Source of the DNA: Colwellia psychrerythraea
GTDB taxonomy: Bacteria; Pseudomonadota; Gammaproteobacteria; Enterobacterales; Alteromonadaceae
DNA: 64,000 bases
Direction of reading: 5' to 3'
NCBI RefSeq assembly: GCF_000764225.1
Contig: NZ_JQED01000031.1
Location: 1 to 64,000, forward strand
The translations under genes were made by a program, and so were the position numbers. Shown here in pieces: positions 16,301 to 23,733 of this stretch. The notes beneath the pieces are model-generated. The model was not told where the DNA came from, made no database searches, and saw only the letters and a list, made by a program, of their open reading frames with translations. How positions within the stretch are numbered: the first letter of the stretch is position 1; each line of letters begins with the position of its first letter.

Positions 16301-16682
16301 TGTTAAATTAACGGGTTCAACCACCAAGAGACAAGAAATTGTTGATAAATTTCAGTGTGGTGAAGTGCCGGTATTTTTAATTAGCTTACGCGCTGGTGGC
16401 GTGGGATTAAACTTAACCGCAGCCGATACGGTAATTCATTTTGATCCTTGGTGGAACCCTGCAGTAGAAAATCAAGCCACTGATAGAGCTTATCGGATCG
16501 GACAAAGCAAACCGGTGTTTGTTTACAAATTGATTATTGAAAACTCAATTGAAGAGAAAATCCAAAAAATTCAGCAAAATAAAGCTGAACTAGCGAAAGC
16601 CTTGTTATCTGAAGAAGTCAGTGATAATAAACTGAGTTTAACGGATGATATATTAGATTCTCTACTTACACCGCTGAGTTAA
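13314..16682 (+). CDS. SWIM zinc-finger SNF2-family helicase
   Basis: An 1122-residue SWI2/SNF2 ATPase, a DNA translocase. The N-terminus has a SWIM zinc finger at about residues 73-85 (YCDCYVGRDCKHG, CxCx6CxH). The ATPase is in the C-terminal half: Walker A DDMGLGKTIQT (about 675), APTSVIFNW, DEAH in LDEAHYIKN (about 779), LTGTPMENHLGEFW, and the helicase C domain with FSQFTSML, LRAGGVGLNL and DRAYRIGQ (about 1057). Bacterial SWIM-SNF2 proteins are chromosomal or mobile-element linked and poorly characterised; this one has no nuclease or methylase beside it. A hairpin terminator follows. Confidence 0.92.
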   Translation: MAKNTFTPELLEKHFTKNEWKKGARIFQANGVKTCALDGEVIRGVVVSERSQESTYLTRLVLDGKFSDIASYCDCYVGRDCKHGAALAQCFVHEHFDQNSIATSEKVIDKWLDRFQAQPSRYQPNIQQKSLLYFLKPNPYNEDDYFTLGIKSARPKVSGGWNSAIGSESSAGSLINSAYANDDDVAVLTELMRTNQYGDTVKYFDLFERIIKTNRCFWHSTYDLSDPVTLSEPIEAEWQWFALGNSLHTLKLVLMQPSESIRIIKAQPLCFYDEDKNCFGQIKTNTQCDFEAGLLNSPIFEEDNLPWIMSKLTMSLGDAVKRLPKPKTKYSQELTQPDVYLHFTTPVASNRQTGYVQVNFSYQGNFVNPHNERVTITPAKVIDQNSELDADSKIEDVGERENESSREIKIYRDLAFEQTVIDKLTALKFSVQPKPKRYTYTSQSDLNKSKTAEFAMLMQGSFHWQHFLHQELSALESLGWHTSFADDFYYKALSTDSVFDAEVIETDDHDFFSLGLNLTIDGKKMPAFPILLSAIEQLPRSALLDREKEQLISPESPIYVDLDNGGFVALRYQSVQPILKQFIELFMPNALNEDGTIELSRFQSHQTLSMLDDQGMIATGTSKLRALADKLKNFQQVTSIEVPDGLNATLRTYQHQGLNWLQFLREYQLGGILADDMGLGKTIQTLAHLLIEKQQGRLTKPVLIVAPTSVIFNWANEIDKFTPQLSYQVLHGSKRHEHFGCLEGIGNGENQVDIIITSYALITKDLEHYSESKFYYLVLDEAHYIKNTKTKLYKAFLTLKAQHKLCLTGTPMENHLGEFWAQFNFLLPGFLGGQRQFTKLFRTPIEKHGELERKQLLNQRIKPFILRRTKDKIATELPPKTEIIQTLRIEGKQAELYESVRLAMDSRLKDIIADKGLKRSQIEVLDALLKLRQVCNHPKLLSLDGAKKVNQSAKLDYLMETLPEQIDEGRKILIFSQFTSMLSLIEDELISAEIGYVKLTGSTTKRQEIVDKFQCGEVPVFLISLRAGGVGLNLTAADTVIHFDPWWNPAVENQATDRAYRIGQSKPVFVYKLIIENSIEEKIQKIQQNKAELAKALLSEEVSDNKLSLTDDILDSLLTPLS

Positions 16683-16706
16683 CTAAACTAAGTGAGTATA
16701 AAGATA

Positions 16707-16733
16707 AAGACCGATACAAATCGTATCGGTCTT
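16707..16733 (+). terminator. Terminator-like hairpin after the SNF2 gene
   Basis: AAGACCGATAC / GTATCGGTCTT, perfect 11-bp stem with a 5-base loop; a weak T/A tail follows. It lies between two convergent genes. The CCGATAC stem core is shared with the terminators at 45121 and 62369. Confidence 0.6.
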
Positions 16734-16851
16734 ATAAAATAACGTTAGATTGATCTCATAAACAGCAGCACCGTATTATAATTAATGAAAACCATAACAC
16801 AGCAATGACACACGACAGCTCTCTTCCTTTGCAGCTGAATCAAAGTATAGC

Positions 16852-18594
16852 CTAGCGCTGATAAATCACTTCGCCGTTAAATACCGTTGTAACAACTTTT
16901 GTTTGGTTAATAGTATTAGGCTCAATATTAAATAGATTTTTGTCTAAAATAACGAAATCTGCGAGTTTACCAACTTCAATACTACCCACCTTATTTTCCT
17001 GTCTCATGACATAAGCACCATTAAGGGTATATGCCTTAATAGCTTTGGCTATCGTTAATTCTTGGGGTGCTCGAGTTACTGCATTTTGTAAACCAATGAA
17101 TGGGTTATAAGGACTAACATTCCAATCACTACTTAAGGTAACTCGCGCTCCAGCGGCATCTAATGATTTAATAGGTACCGCATTATCCGATCTAACTGCA
17201 CCGATTAATTCGTCATTTTCATGCCAATGTTCAGGGTTAGTATAATCACCAGCAACTTGTGCATCGGCAGTAACATTTAACTGAGCAAACCTTGGGATAT
17301 CAACAGGATCAACTATTTCTACGTGGGTAATTCGATGACGGCCTTTATCAGAGCCTGAGTTTTCGACTGCATTAAGGGCTTCTCTAATACCGCGGTCACC
17401 AATGGCATGCATATGAAAGTCAAAGCCTATTGGCTCAAGTGCTGTTATATATTGCTCAATGCGTTCTTGAGAAAAATAATTGAGACCTTTATTTTCAGGA
17501 ATGCCAATTAAGTCTATGTTGTATTTAGCTAACATTGCCGACGTACCGTTAACAGTAATGCCATCCGAATAAAGTTTGATTTGGTTAAATTTCAAAAAAC
17601 TGTCTTGCTTATTACTATATAACGCTGTTAAGTCAGCTAATTGTGCCGTGTCATCTGCCGTTGGATACGCCCAAAGACCAACCGAAACCCGTGCAGTTAT
17701 GGCATCATTTTTTTGTGCTTTAAGCCAAGTTTTATGATCATCTCTTTTCCAAAAACTTCTGGCATCACTAATTGAAGTAATGCCATGTTTAGCTAACTCA
17801 GGTAAGGTAAATTCAATTAAACCATCGTAATCTTTTTGCAAACTTTCATTGGCTGGCGCCATCGCTATGTCCATGACCATATTGCCAGCATTATCAATTA
17901 ATATACCATTCAATTCTCCTGTGTTTTCATCACGTAGAATTCTTCCTCCCGTAGGGTGCGGAGTATCTTTAGTGAATCCCGCTAATGCAAGCGCTGCAGA
18001 ATTTACCCACATAGAATGAGAGGATTGCTCCATGATGATAACAGGACGGTCAGCTACCGCTTCGTCAATAATAGCTAATGGTGAACGCGCAGAATCAAGC
18101 AAGGTAAAAATAGAATGACCAAATCCAATTAACCAGCCTTTACCAGGATTTTCTAGTGAGGCTTTTTTAATCGTTGCAATGAAATTTTCAGGATTTGTTT
18201 CTTCAACACTAATCGCAAATTGAATATTTTCAGAGGCGGATTCAATCGGGTGTATATGCACATCATGAAAGCCTGGCATCATCATCTTTCCAGATAGATC
18301 AGTCACTTTAGTTGAAGAGTTAACATAACCTTGTACTTCATCATTACTCCCAACAAATATGATTTTATTGTCTTTTACTGCAACCGCATCAGCCCATTCT
18401 TGTTGCTCGTTTACTGTATAAATTTTGCCATTTTTATAAACTTGAGTAGCAATTTCACTCGTTGGTTTGGTCGTATCATCCGTTGTCGCTATATTGTCAG
18501 TTTCAGTACCTGAGCTACCGCAGCCCGCTAATAACAAGTTTGATATCATCAGCGTTGTAATGATTGATGAGCTATTTCTATTTACTTTTTTCAT
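16852..18594 (-). CDS. Lipoprotein amidohydrolase (YtcJ-like)
   Basis: A 580-residue metal-dependent hydrolase of the amidohydrolase superfamily, YtcJ/NfdA branch. It has a lipoprotein signal with lipobox LLAGC (Cys25), so it is exported and anchored. Motifs: GKIYTVNEQQEWADAVAVKD at the start of the beta-sandwich, metal-binding FHDVHIHP (about 109), HMHAIGDRG, and ITHVEIVDP, then the C-terminal LADFVILDKN typical of the family. Substrates in this branch include N-acyl and formamide compounds; the real one is unknown. It is divergent from the response-regulator gene. Confidence 0.88.
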   Translation of the reverse strand: MKKVNRNSSSIITTLMISNLLLAGCGSSGTETDNIATTDDTTKPTSEIATQVYKNGKIYTVNEQQEWADAVAVKDNKIIFVGSNDEVQGYVNSSTKVTDLSGKMMMPGFHDVHIHPIESASENIQFAISVEETNPENFIATIKKASLENPGKGWLIGFGHSIFTLLDSARSPLAIIDEAVADRPVIIMEQSSHSMWVNSAALALAGFTKDTPHPTGGRILRDENTGELNGILIDNAGNMVMDIAMAPANESLQKDYDGLIEFTLPELAKHGITSISDARSFWKRDDHKTWLKAQKNDAITARVSVGLWAYPTADDTAQLADLTALYSNKQDSFLKFNQIKLYSDGITVNGTSAMLAKYNIDLIGIPENKGLNYFSQERIEQYITALEPIGFDFHMHAIGDRGIREALNAVENSGSDKGRHRITHVEIVDPVDIPRFAQLNVTADAQVAGDYTNPEHWHENDELIGAVRSDNAVPIKSLDAAGARVTLSSDWNVSPYNPFIGLQNAVTRAPQELTIAKAIKAYTLNGAYVMRQENKVGSIEVGKLADFVILDKNLFNIEPNTINQTKVVTTVFNGEVIYQR

Positions 18595-18775
18595 CTAGGT
18601 AGTTCTCGCAATAATTAGTTAATTCAATTCCTGTTGAACAGTTTAATCAATGCTAGGTAACCAAAAGGTAACGGACGATGTTGTGCTATGTGATAACCTT
18701 AGCAAGTATAGTGATCTTGTCACTAATTAAAGGAATGCATAGCATGTATTTTACACTCCATAACAAGGCTAAATT

Positions 18776-19450
18776 ATGCTGATATTATTAGTTGAAGATG
18801 AGTCCGACCTTGCAGAGTTGACGATTGATTTTCTAGAAACCCTTAATATTGAATGTGACTATGCATTTGATGGTGCCAACGCGCTAACTTTGATTGAGAA
18901 GAATCATTACGATGTTATTGTGCTTGATGTGAATATGCCTCGTATGGACGGTTTTTCAGTGTGTGAAAAAGTCAGATCACTTGGTATTGCTACACCAATT
19001 ATTTTTCTAACTGCTCATGATAGTTTGGCTGACAAACTCAATGGGTTTTCTCTCGGAGCTGATGATTATTTAACGAAACCTTTTGAGCTAGAAGAGCTCG
19101 CAGTTAGAATTCAAGTACTTGCAAAACGTGAGACAAAAGCAGAAATACCTGATCTATTTGCTTTAAATACTTTATCCATAGATTTTCAACAGCGCTGTGT
19201 TAGTCGGTCAGGTCGTTTAATCGCCCTATCTCCAACCCAATGGCAATTATTGGGATTGCTTGCTAAAAACAGCCCTCACATTGTTGATCGTATTACCATA
19301 GAAGATGAAATATGGCCCGATCAAACCCCCTCTAAAGACATGCTAAAAACATTAATCTTTAGGTTGCGAAATTTAATCGATAATGCAAATGAGCCTAAGT
19401 TAATTCATACCATTCGAGGCGCTGGCATTTCATTAAAAGAGCTAGCATAG
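18776..19450 (+). CDS. OmpR-family response regulator
   Basis: A 224-residue two-component regulator. The receiver domain carries the acidic pocket (E7-D8), the phosphoacceptor Asp51 in IVLDVNMPRMDG, Thr in FLTAHD, and Lys in DDYLTKPFE. The C-terminal half is a winged helix (LSPTQWQLLGLLAKN, then KTLIFRLRNLID). It is followed after 49 bases by its likely kinase. A promoter must lie in the 181-base gap to the divergent amidohydrolase. The target genes are unknown; the amidohydrolase is the nearest candidate. Confidence 0.9.
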   Translation: MLILLVEDESDLAELTIDFLETLNIECDYAFDGANALTLIEKNHYDVIVLDVNMPRMDGFSVCEKVRSLGIATPIIFLTAHDSLADKLNGFSLGADDYLTKPFELEELAVRIQVLAKRETKAEIPDLFALNTLSIDFQQRCVSRSGRLIALSPTQWQLLGLLAKNSPHIVDRITIEDEIWPDQTPSKDMLKTLIFRLRNLIDNANEPKLIHTIRGAGISLKELA

Positions 19451-19499
19451 TAGCTAAGAAAAAATACTATTAGCATCATAAAAATATCGGATACTTCCT

Positions 19500-20864
19500 A
19501 TGATTAGTCAGTCTAAACATTCATTACATCAATTCTTAAATCAACGCTATTTAACCATTTTAGTGTTATTAATCATTGTGTTTAGTGCCGTGATTGTATT
19601 TATGCGTTATAGCGCTATGGACGATACTACTGACTATTATATGTATTACGATGCACAGGTACTGAGTGAATACTACCAAGTAACAGATGACATTATCGAA
19701 TTTGATGCCGGACGAAAAGAATATTACTGGGGCGTAAAGCGTTTACCTAAGCGCTACCAAGCCTTGTTAGAAATTAATGACGATCAGAACAACTTAGCCC
19801 TCGATGAAAGCCAGATCTATCAGTTAGAAGATAAAATAATCTATATTTTGCCTTATTACTCAATTGAAAAAGCTGAAATATTCTTTGTGCTGCACTTATT
19901 TGATCTCAAAGATGAGGCTATGTTTTATCAGTCTTGGCAGAATGCTGTTATCTTATTAGTCACTTTATTTTTATTGGTAGTCATTTTTTATAGTTTGCAT
20001 ACTAACCGGCAAATAACGCGACAAATGGCTGATTTCTCCCTTTGGGTTCAGTCAATGAGTCACCTTGAATATAAGGCGTTACAACAGCAAAAAATGCCTG
20101 AATCGTTGAGTTTTGCAGAGCTTGTTAATAGTGCTAAATTTTTACAATCAAGCCTATTAACTCAGTATGAATTACAACATAAAGAACAAGCCCTCTTGAC
20201 CCGAGAAAAACATTTTCTTAGCAGTTTAAGCCATGAGTTGAGGACGCCTATGGCGATTATGGCGGCAGCACTGACACTATTGAATAACAGTGATGCAATA
20301 ACAGCTACCGACAAAAGCAAGTTAGTAAAGCTGAATAAGGCTCACCTAACAATGAAACAGCTGACAAATACGTTATTACAGCTTTGGCGCGGACAACAAG
20401 AGTTAACCCAACAAAAACAAGTTTCACACGCATTGCAAAACAAAGTATTCCTATTAGATGAAATAGTTGAAAATTCAGTCTCGGCTTGCGAGGAACATTT
20501 TTCTAAAAGAAAAATCTGCTTTGCAGTAAGGATGCAGGGTAATACCAGCTTATTTGGTCAATTAGAATTAGCAGATATCTTAATCACTAATTTACTTAAA
20601 AATGCCTGTCAATATAGCGTATTAGGTAAAGTAAAAGTTGATATAAGTGACCACACATTACTCATTGAGAATGACCTTTTAGCGGTCGGTGCAGCAGAGA
20701 ACAACACGTTAGAGCTTGAGGAAGCAGGCGTGACTTACGGTTACGGAGTAGGACTCTTTTTGGCTGAAACTATTTGCCAACAGCAACAGTGGCAATTAAA
20801 CATCAGTTCAAACGCACAACGATTTACTGTGGAAGTGGTTTTTCATGATGCGTTAGCGCACTGA
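19500..20864 (+). CDS. Sensor histidine kinase
   Basis: A 454-residue membrane kinase: TM1 at about 18-38, a periplasmic sensor of about 110 residues rich in Tyr and Asp, TM2 at about 150-172, then the phosphoacceptor His in FLSSLSHELRTPMAIM (about 244). The ATP-binding domain shows an N-box (ITNLLKNACQYS) and a reduced G-box (YGYGVGLFLAE). The D-box is degenerate (HTLLIENDLL rather than DxGxG), so ATP binding may differ from the standard, but the gene is full length. It pairs with the upstream regulator. Confidence 0.88.
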   Translation: MISQSKHSLHQFLNQRYLTILVLLIIVFSAVIVFMRYSAMDDTTDYYMYYDAQVLSEYYQVTDDIIEFDAGRKEYYWGVKRLPKRYQALLEINDDQNNLALDESQIYQLEDKIIYILPYYSIEKAEIFFVLHLFDLKDEAMFYQSWQNAVILLVTLFLLVVIFYSLHTNRQITRQMADFSLWVQSMSHLEYKALQQQKMPESLSFAELVNSAKFLQSSLLTQYELQHKEQALLTREKHFLSSLSHELRTPMAIMAAALTLLNNSDAITATDKSKLVKLNKAHLTMKQLTNTLLQLWRGQQELTQQKQVSHALQNKVFLLDEIVENSVSACEEHFSKRKICFAVRMQGNTSLFGQLELADILITNLLKNACQYSVLGKVKVDISDHTLLIENDLLAVGAAENNTLELEEAGVTYGYGVGLFLAETICQQQQWQLNISSNAQRFTVEVVFHDALAH

Positions 20865-20892
20865 GCTAAGTCAAGTCAACAGAGCTAACGTT

Positions 20893-20918
20893 AGGCTAAG
20901 TATTCTATTACTTAGCCT
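20893..20918. terminator. Shared hairpin between convergent kinase and bufferin operons
   Basis: AGGCTAAGTA / TACTTAGCCT, perfect 10-bp stem with a 6-base loop, placed between the kinase stop and the stop of the DUF2063 gene. It can serve both strands; neither side has a long T-run. Confidence 0.55.
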
Positions 20919-20919
20919 G

Positions 20920-21723
20920 TCATTGCTGAATAAATTTTTGCTTTATCAAAATGCCATCGTCTAGCCACTTAAGAAGGTAATCTAAGGCGAGAGGACTTGC
21001 CTGCTCTTCAGACACTTCTTGCAGTAAAAAATCACATAAATCAGCAAAACTTGCGCCCTGTAGAATCATATTAATGAGGTCATATTCTTGCGCCGGTAGA
21101 GAACGAAATTGTGTTAAACGCTCTTTATTGCGCCATAGTAACCAATCGCTGGGTTGCTCTTTTGCTGGCTCAGGTGCTTGCTCTTGTTTTAGTGCTTGCC
21201 AAGTTTCCACACTATTGTAATGAAAATGCGCAAGTTGCACACTCGGATGAAAACGAAATACTAAGTCTGGCCACTGCTCGGGCGGTGTATTTGCCAGTAG
21301 GTCTCGAGTAAATAACGCCGCATCAGCCGCATCAAATGCAACCATAAGGAAGCGTTCAAAATGCGCCAATTCACTAATAATGGGGTGATCTTTAAACGGG
21401 GGGGTATTGGCCAAAAACAAAGGCAATTTATCTGCAAAGTGCCTTAGAGAAGTATTATCAGAGGGATAAGCGTTGATATAACCTAACACCATTTGATCAA
21501 ATAAATCATCGCCGAGAAAAAAACCTAACATTTCGTGATCGTTTTCAATGGTTTCTTTCAATCTTACTTGATAAGCGTTCTTGTATATATTTAGACGAAC
21601 ATCACGAGTAATCCTACCGTGGTCCTTAATCTGCTTCATGATAGTAGAAGTGACATTGGGATCATCATTTACTAAATAATTAATCATTTTTTGCTGCAAT
21701 GAGGCTAATGGTAATTTATCCAC
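20920..21723 (-). CDS. bufC: DUF2063 partner protein of a bufferin/Hvf operon
   Basis: A 267-residue DUF2063-type (HvfC/BufC) protein. The N-terminal helical domain (LASLQQKMINYLV, VRLNIYKNAYQVRLKETIEN, MLGFFLGDDLFDQMVLGYI) is the DNA-binding-named DUF2063 region that in fact serves as partner of the MNIO enzyme and precursor. The C-terminal part (LLWRNKERLTQFRSLPAQEY) is a winged-helix-like module. It starts immediately after the DUF692 gene. In known systems it delivers or holds the precursor for modification. The symbol is by analogy with the characterised operons. Confidence 0.85.
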   Translation of the reverse strand: MDKLPLASLQQKMINYLVNDDPNVTSTIMKQIKDHGRITRDVRLNIYKNAYQVRLKETIENDHEMLGFFLGDDLFDQMVLGYINAYPSDNTSLRHFADKLPLFLANTPPFKDHPIISELAHFERFLMVAFDAADAALFTRDLLANTPPEQWPDLVFRFHPSVQLAHFHYNSVETWQALKQEQAPEPAKEQPSDWLLWRNKERLTQFRSLPAQEYDLINMILQGASFADLCDFLLQEVSEEQASPLALDYLLKWLDDGILIKQKFIQQ

Positions 21724-22665
21724 TTAGGTTACAATCTCCCCTTGCTTCAGTGGTTGCAGTCGACCTAATGTGTCGTATGCAATATTGCGTGCTGTTTCCA
21801 CTTCAGCTAATAACTCAGCCAGCGGCGGAATATTATCATCACGCTCAATCATAGTACTAACCCAACCAAACCTTTTCAGTGCTTGTTGATATAAAGCCCA
21901 AACAGGATCAGCTACCGGATGATCATGTGTATCAATAACATAATTACCGTAATCAGTATGACCTGCTAAATGAAATTGCTTTACCTTGTCTTTATCGATG
22001 CCTTCAAGATAATCTTGCGCATCAAATTCATGATTTCGTGCACTGACATAAATATTATTAATATCTAACAGTATATTACAGCCAGATTGACGAGCAACTT
22101 GATTAAAAAATTCCCATTCACTCATGTCTGATTCTTTATAAGTGATATAGCTAGATAAATTTTCTAATAAAATAGGACGCCCTAAAAAATTTTGCACTTG
22201 ATCAACACGATCACAAACATGATTTAATGCTTCTTCATTATAAGGCAAAGGCAATAAGTCATGACTATTCGTTTGATTTACACCTGTCCAGCAAAGGTGA
22301 TCGGATATCCATTGCGGTTGAAGCTCATTTACCAATACTTTTAATTGCCGTAAGTACTGCATATTTAATGGATCAGTAGAGCCAATAGACAAGGAAACCC
22401 CATGCATCACCATAGGATAAAGCTCACGGATTGCATGTAAATAGTGCTTAGGTTTGCCACCATCCACCATAAAATTTTCAGAAACCACTTCAAACCAGTC
22501 AATATCGGGGTTAGTTGATAGTACATCTTGAAAATGATCTGTTCTTAGCCCAAGACCAAAGCCGAGGAAATGCTCTGGTGGTGCAATACCCTCAGCAGCG
22601 CTAGAGAGTGAAAAATCTCTAGCGCTGGCTTGATTCTTTATTAAATTATGAACCAACAGTGCCAC
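21724..22665 (-). CDS. bufB: DUF692 multinuclear iron oxidase (MNIO), bufferin maturation enzyme
   Basis: A 313-residue DUF692-family enzyme with a TIM-barrel fold that uses two or three iron atoms to modify cysteines of a precursor peptide. Family motifs: GFGLGLRTDHFQDVL, IDWFEVVSENFMVDGGKP, VMHGVSLSIGS, SDHLCW, ILLENLSSYITY, LLDINNIYVSA, FHLAGHTDYG, DTHDHPVADPVW. The ATG at 22665 overlaps the precursor gene by 20 bases; no other start codon lies before the conserved GFGLGLRTDH, so the first about 30 residues are probably a poorly conserved extension. That extension contains a perfect hairpin (22597-22626). Known homologues make oxazolone/thioamide groups on cysteines. Confidence 0.9.
   Translation of the reverse strand: MALLVHNLIKNQASARDFSLSSAAEGIAPPEHFLGFGLGLRTDHFQDVLSTNPDIDWFEVVSENFMVDGGKPKHYLHAIRELYPMVMHGVSLSIGSTDPLNMQYLRQLKVLVNELQPQWISDHLCWTGVNQTNSHDLLPLPYNEEALNHVCDRVDQVQNFLGRPILLENLSSYITYKESDMSEWEFFNQVARQSGCNILLDINNIYVSARNHEFDAQDYLEGIDKDKVKQFHLAGHTDYGNYVIDTHDHPVADPVWALYQQALKRFGWVSTMIERDDNIPPLAELLAEVETARNIAYDTLGRLQPLKQGEIVT
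22597..22626. promoter_or_regulatory. Strong hairpin at the precursor/enzyme gene junction
   Basis: AGCGCTAGAGA / TCTCTAGCGCT, a perfect 11-bp inverted repeat with an 8-base loop (GTGAAAAA on the plus strand), extendable by one pair. On the minus-strand transcript it lies just after the precursor's stop codon and inside the first codons of the DUF692 gene. It could stabilise the precursor mRNA 3' end, attenuate downstream transcription or limit enzyme translation; the sequence alone cannot say which. Confidence 0.65.
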
Positions 22666-23119
22666 CTACATCTTCACAAGTCTTCGCTGGCAGTGCGACA
22701 AAACCATGACCTTTACACACTGCTTGACCTTTACAGGCATTTTCAGCTGTTTTACAGTCGTTATGACCGTTACATTTGTTTACACCATAACAATGCGTTA
22801 ATTCAGCCGTGTCAACAACGCCACGCCAATCATCTTGCACAGTACCGCCAATGTCGTCACAGGTTTTAGTCGACATGGCAACAAAACCATGTCCCTTACA
22901 AACTGCTTGTCCCTTACAGGCATTTTCAGCCGTTTTACAATCATTATGGCCATTACATTTATTTACGCCGTAACAATGTGCCATTTCAACCGCATTGGTT
23001 GCGCTAGTTTTAGCGGTTTTACTACTTGAGTCGCCTGCCACGGCAGTACATCCCATTAAACCTGCAACCGCTAATGCTACCGCGGTACCTTGAAGTTTTG
23101 TTTTAGTGCTCTGATTCAT
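22646..23119 (-). CDS. bufA: Bufferin-type Cys-rich RiPP precursor with duplicated module
   Basis: A 157-residue precursor. The N-terminal signal segment (KLQGTAVALAVAGLMGCTAV) ends in a possible lipobox LMGC or a signal-peptidase I site after AVAG. Then come two modules, each containing HCYGVNKCNGHNDCK, TAENACKGQAVCKGHGFVA and KTC(D/E)D(I/V)GGTV, with six cysteines each. The KGxxxCKG pattern is typical of BufA2-type bufferins, exported metal-binding peptides whose cysteines are modified by DUF692 enzymes. The two cores are identical for about 34 residues although the DNA differs at roughly 15 silent sites. A clear GGGAG ribosome site precedes the ATG. It is the first gene of the operon with the DUF692 and DUF2063 genes. 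Confidence 0.88.
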   Translation of the reverse strand: MNQSTKTKLQGTAVALAVAGLMGCTAVAGDSSSKTAKTSATNAVEMAHCYGVNKCNGHNDCKTAENACKGQAVCKGHGFVAMSTKTCDDIGGTVQDDWRGVVDTAELTHCYGVNKCNGHNDCKTAENACKGQAVCKGHGFVALPAKTCEDVGGTVGS

Positions 23120-23733
23120 TGTATTCTCCCATTATTTTAAAAAATCTATTTTTTATATATCAGGCCACATTTTGCTTTAAGCTAATTTACATAAGTTACA
23201 TACGAATCATGTTCAGTTTAAATAAAAATATTGCCTACAGCACCTTTAATCTTAGTTCAATCTCATTCATTGCTTATAATTAATTATGAGAAAATCATAA
23301 AGGTAACTTCCTAATTTGACCTGCTAATGCATTTTTAACTTTCAGTTTTTCTTTGAATAAATATTTTTTATTTTTTGAAATTTTTTTGGCTTTTTGCTGT
23401 TCGCCCCCGATAAAACCGCCTTGATTAGTCTGTTTATTTTCGTTAAAAACAATGCAATTTAATGCCATTAATTGAGTGTTTTTAAAATAGTGCCAGAACT
23501 TTACAATGCAGATGATAATCAGCTAAAACCCTGATTAATAATAATTTTAAATTAAACCGAATGGATATTTATATTATAACTCCAACGAACGCCTTTGCTG
23601 GCCTGGATAAATTAACACCTTGTTGCGATAAATTTATGTGCAGCCTTTACTCGAGATATCATCACTGTTTAAAAGCAGCCTAGGCAATAAAACTTTATCG
23701 GGATGATGTCCCTTAACCTGATTTATGGTCGCA
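23120..23733. other. 614-base intergenic region upstream of the bufferin operon
   Basis: Very AT-rich; must contain the bufferin promoter near the 23120-23250 side. No gene or clear operator is seen. Near the antiporter gene's 3' end there is a short GGGATGATGTCCC hairpin at 23700-23712 of uncertain value. Confidence 0.4.

Noticed and set aside
13314..16682. SNF2 helicase as part of a defence system such as DISARM or a restriction module
   Set aside because: No methylase, nuclease or phospholipase gene lies beside it; the SWIM-SNF2 type is a common chromosomal gene in this group.
18776..23119. The two-component system as regulator of the bufferin operon
   Set aside because: The two operons are convergent and the kinase/regulator genes are separated from the bufferin promoter by three genes; nothing in the sequence links them.
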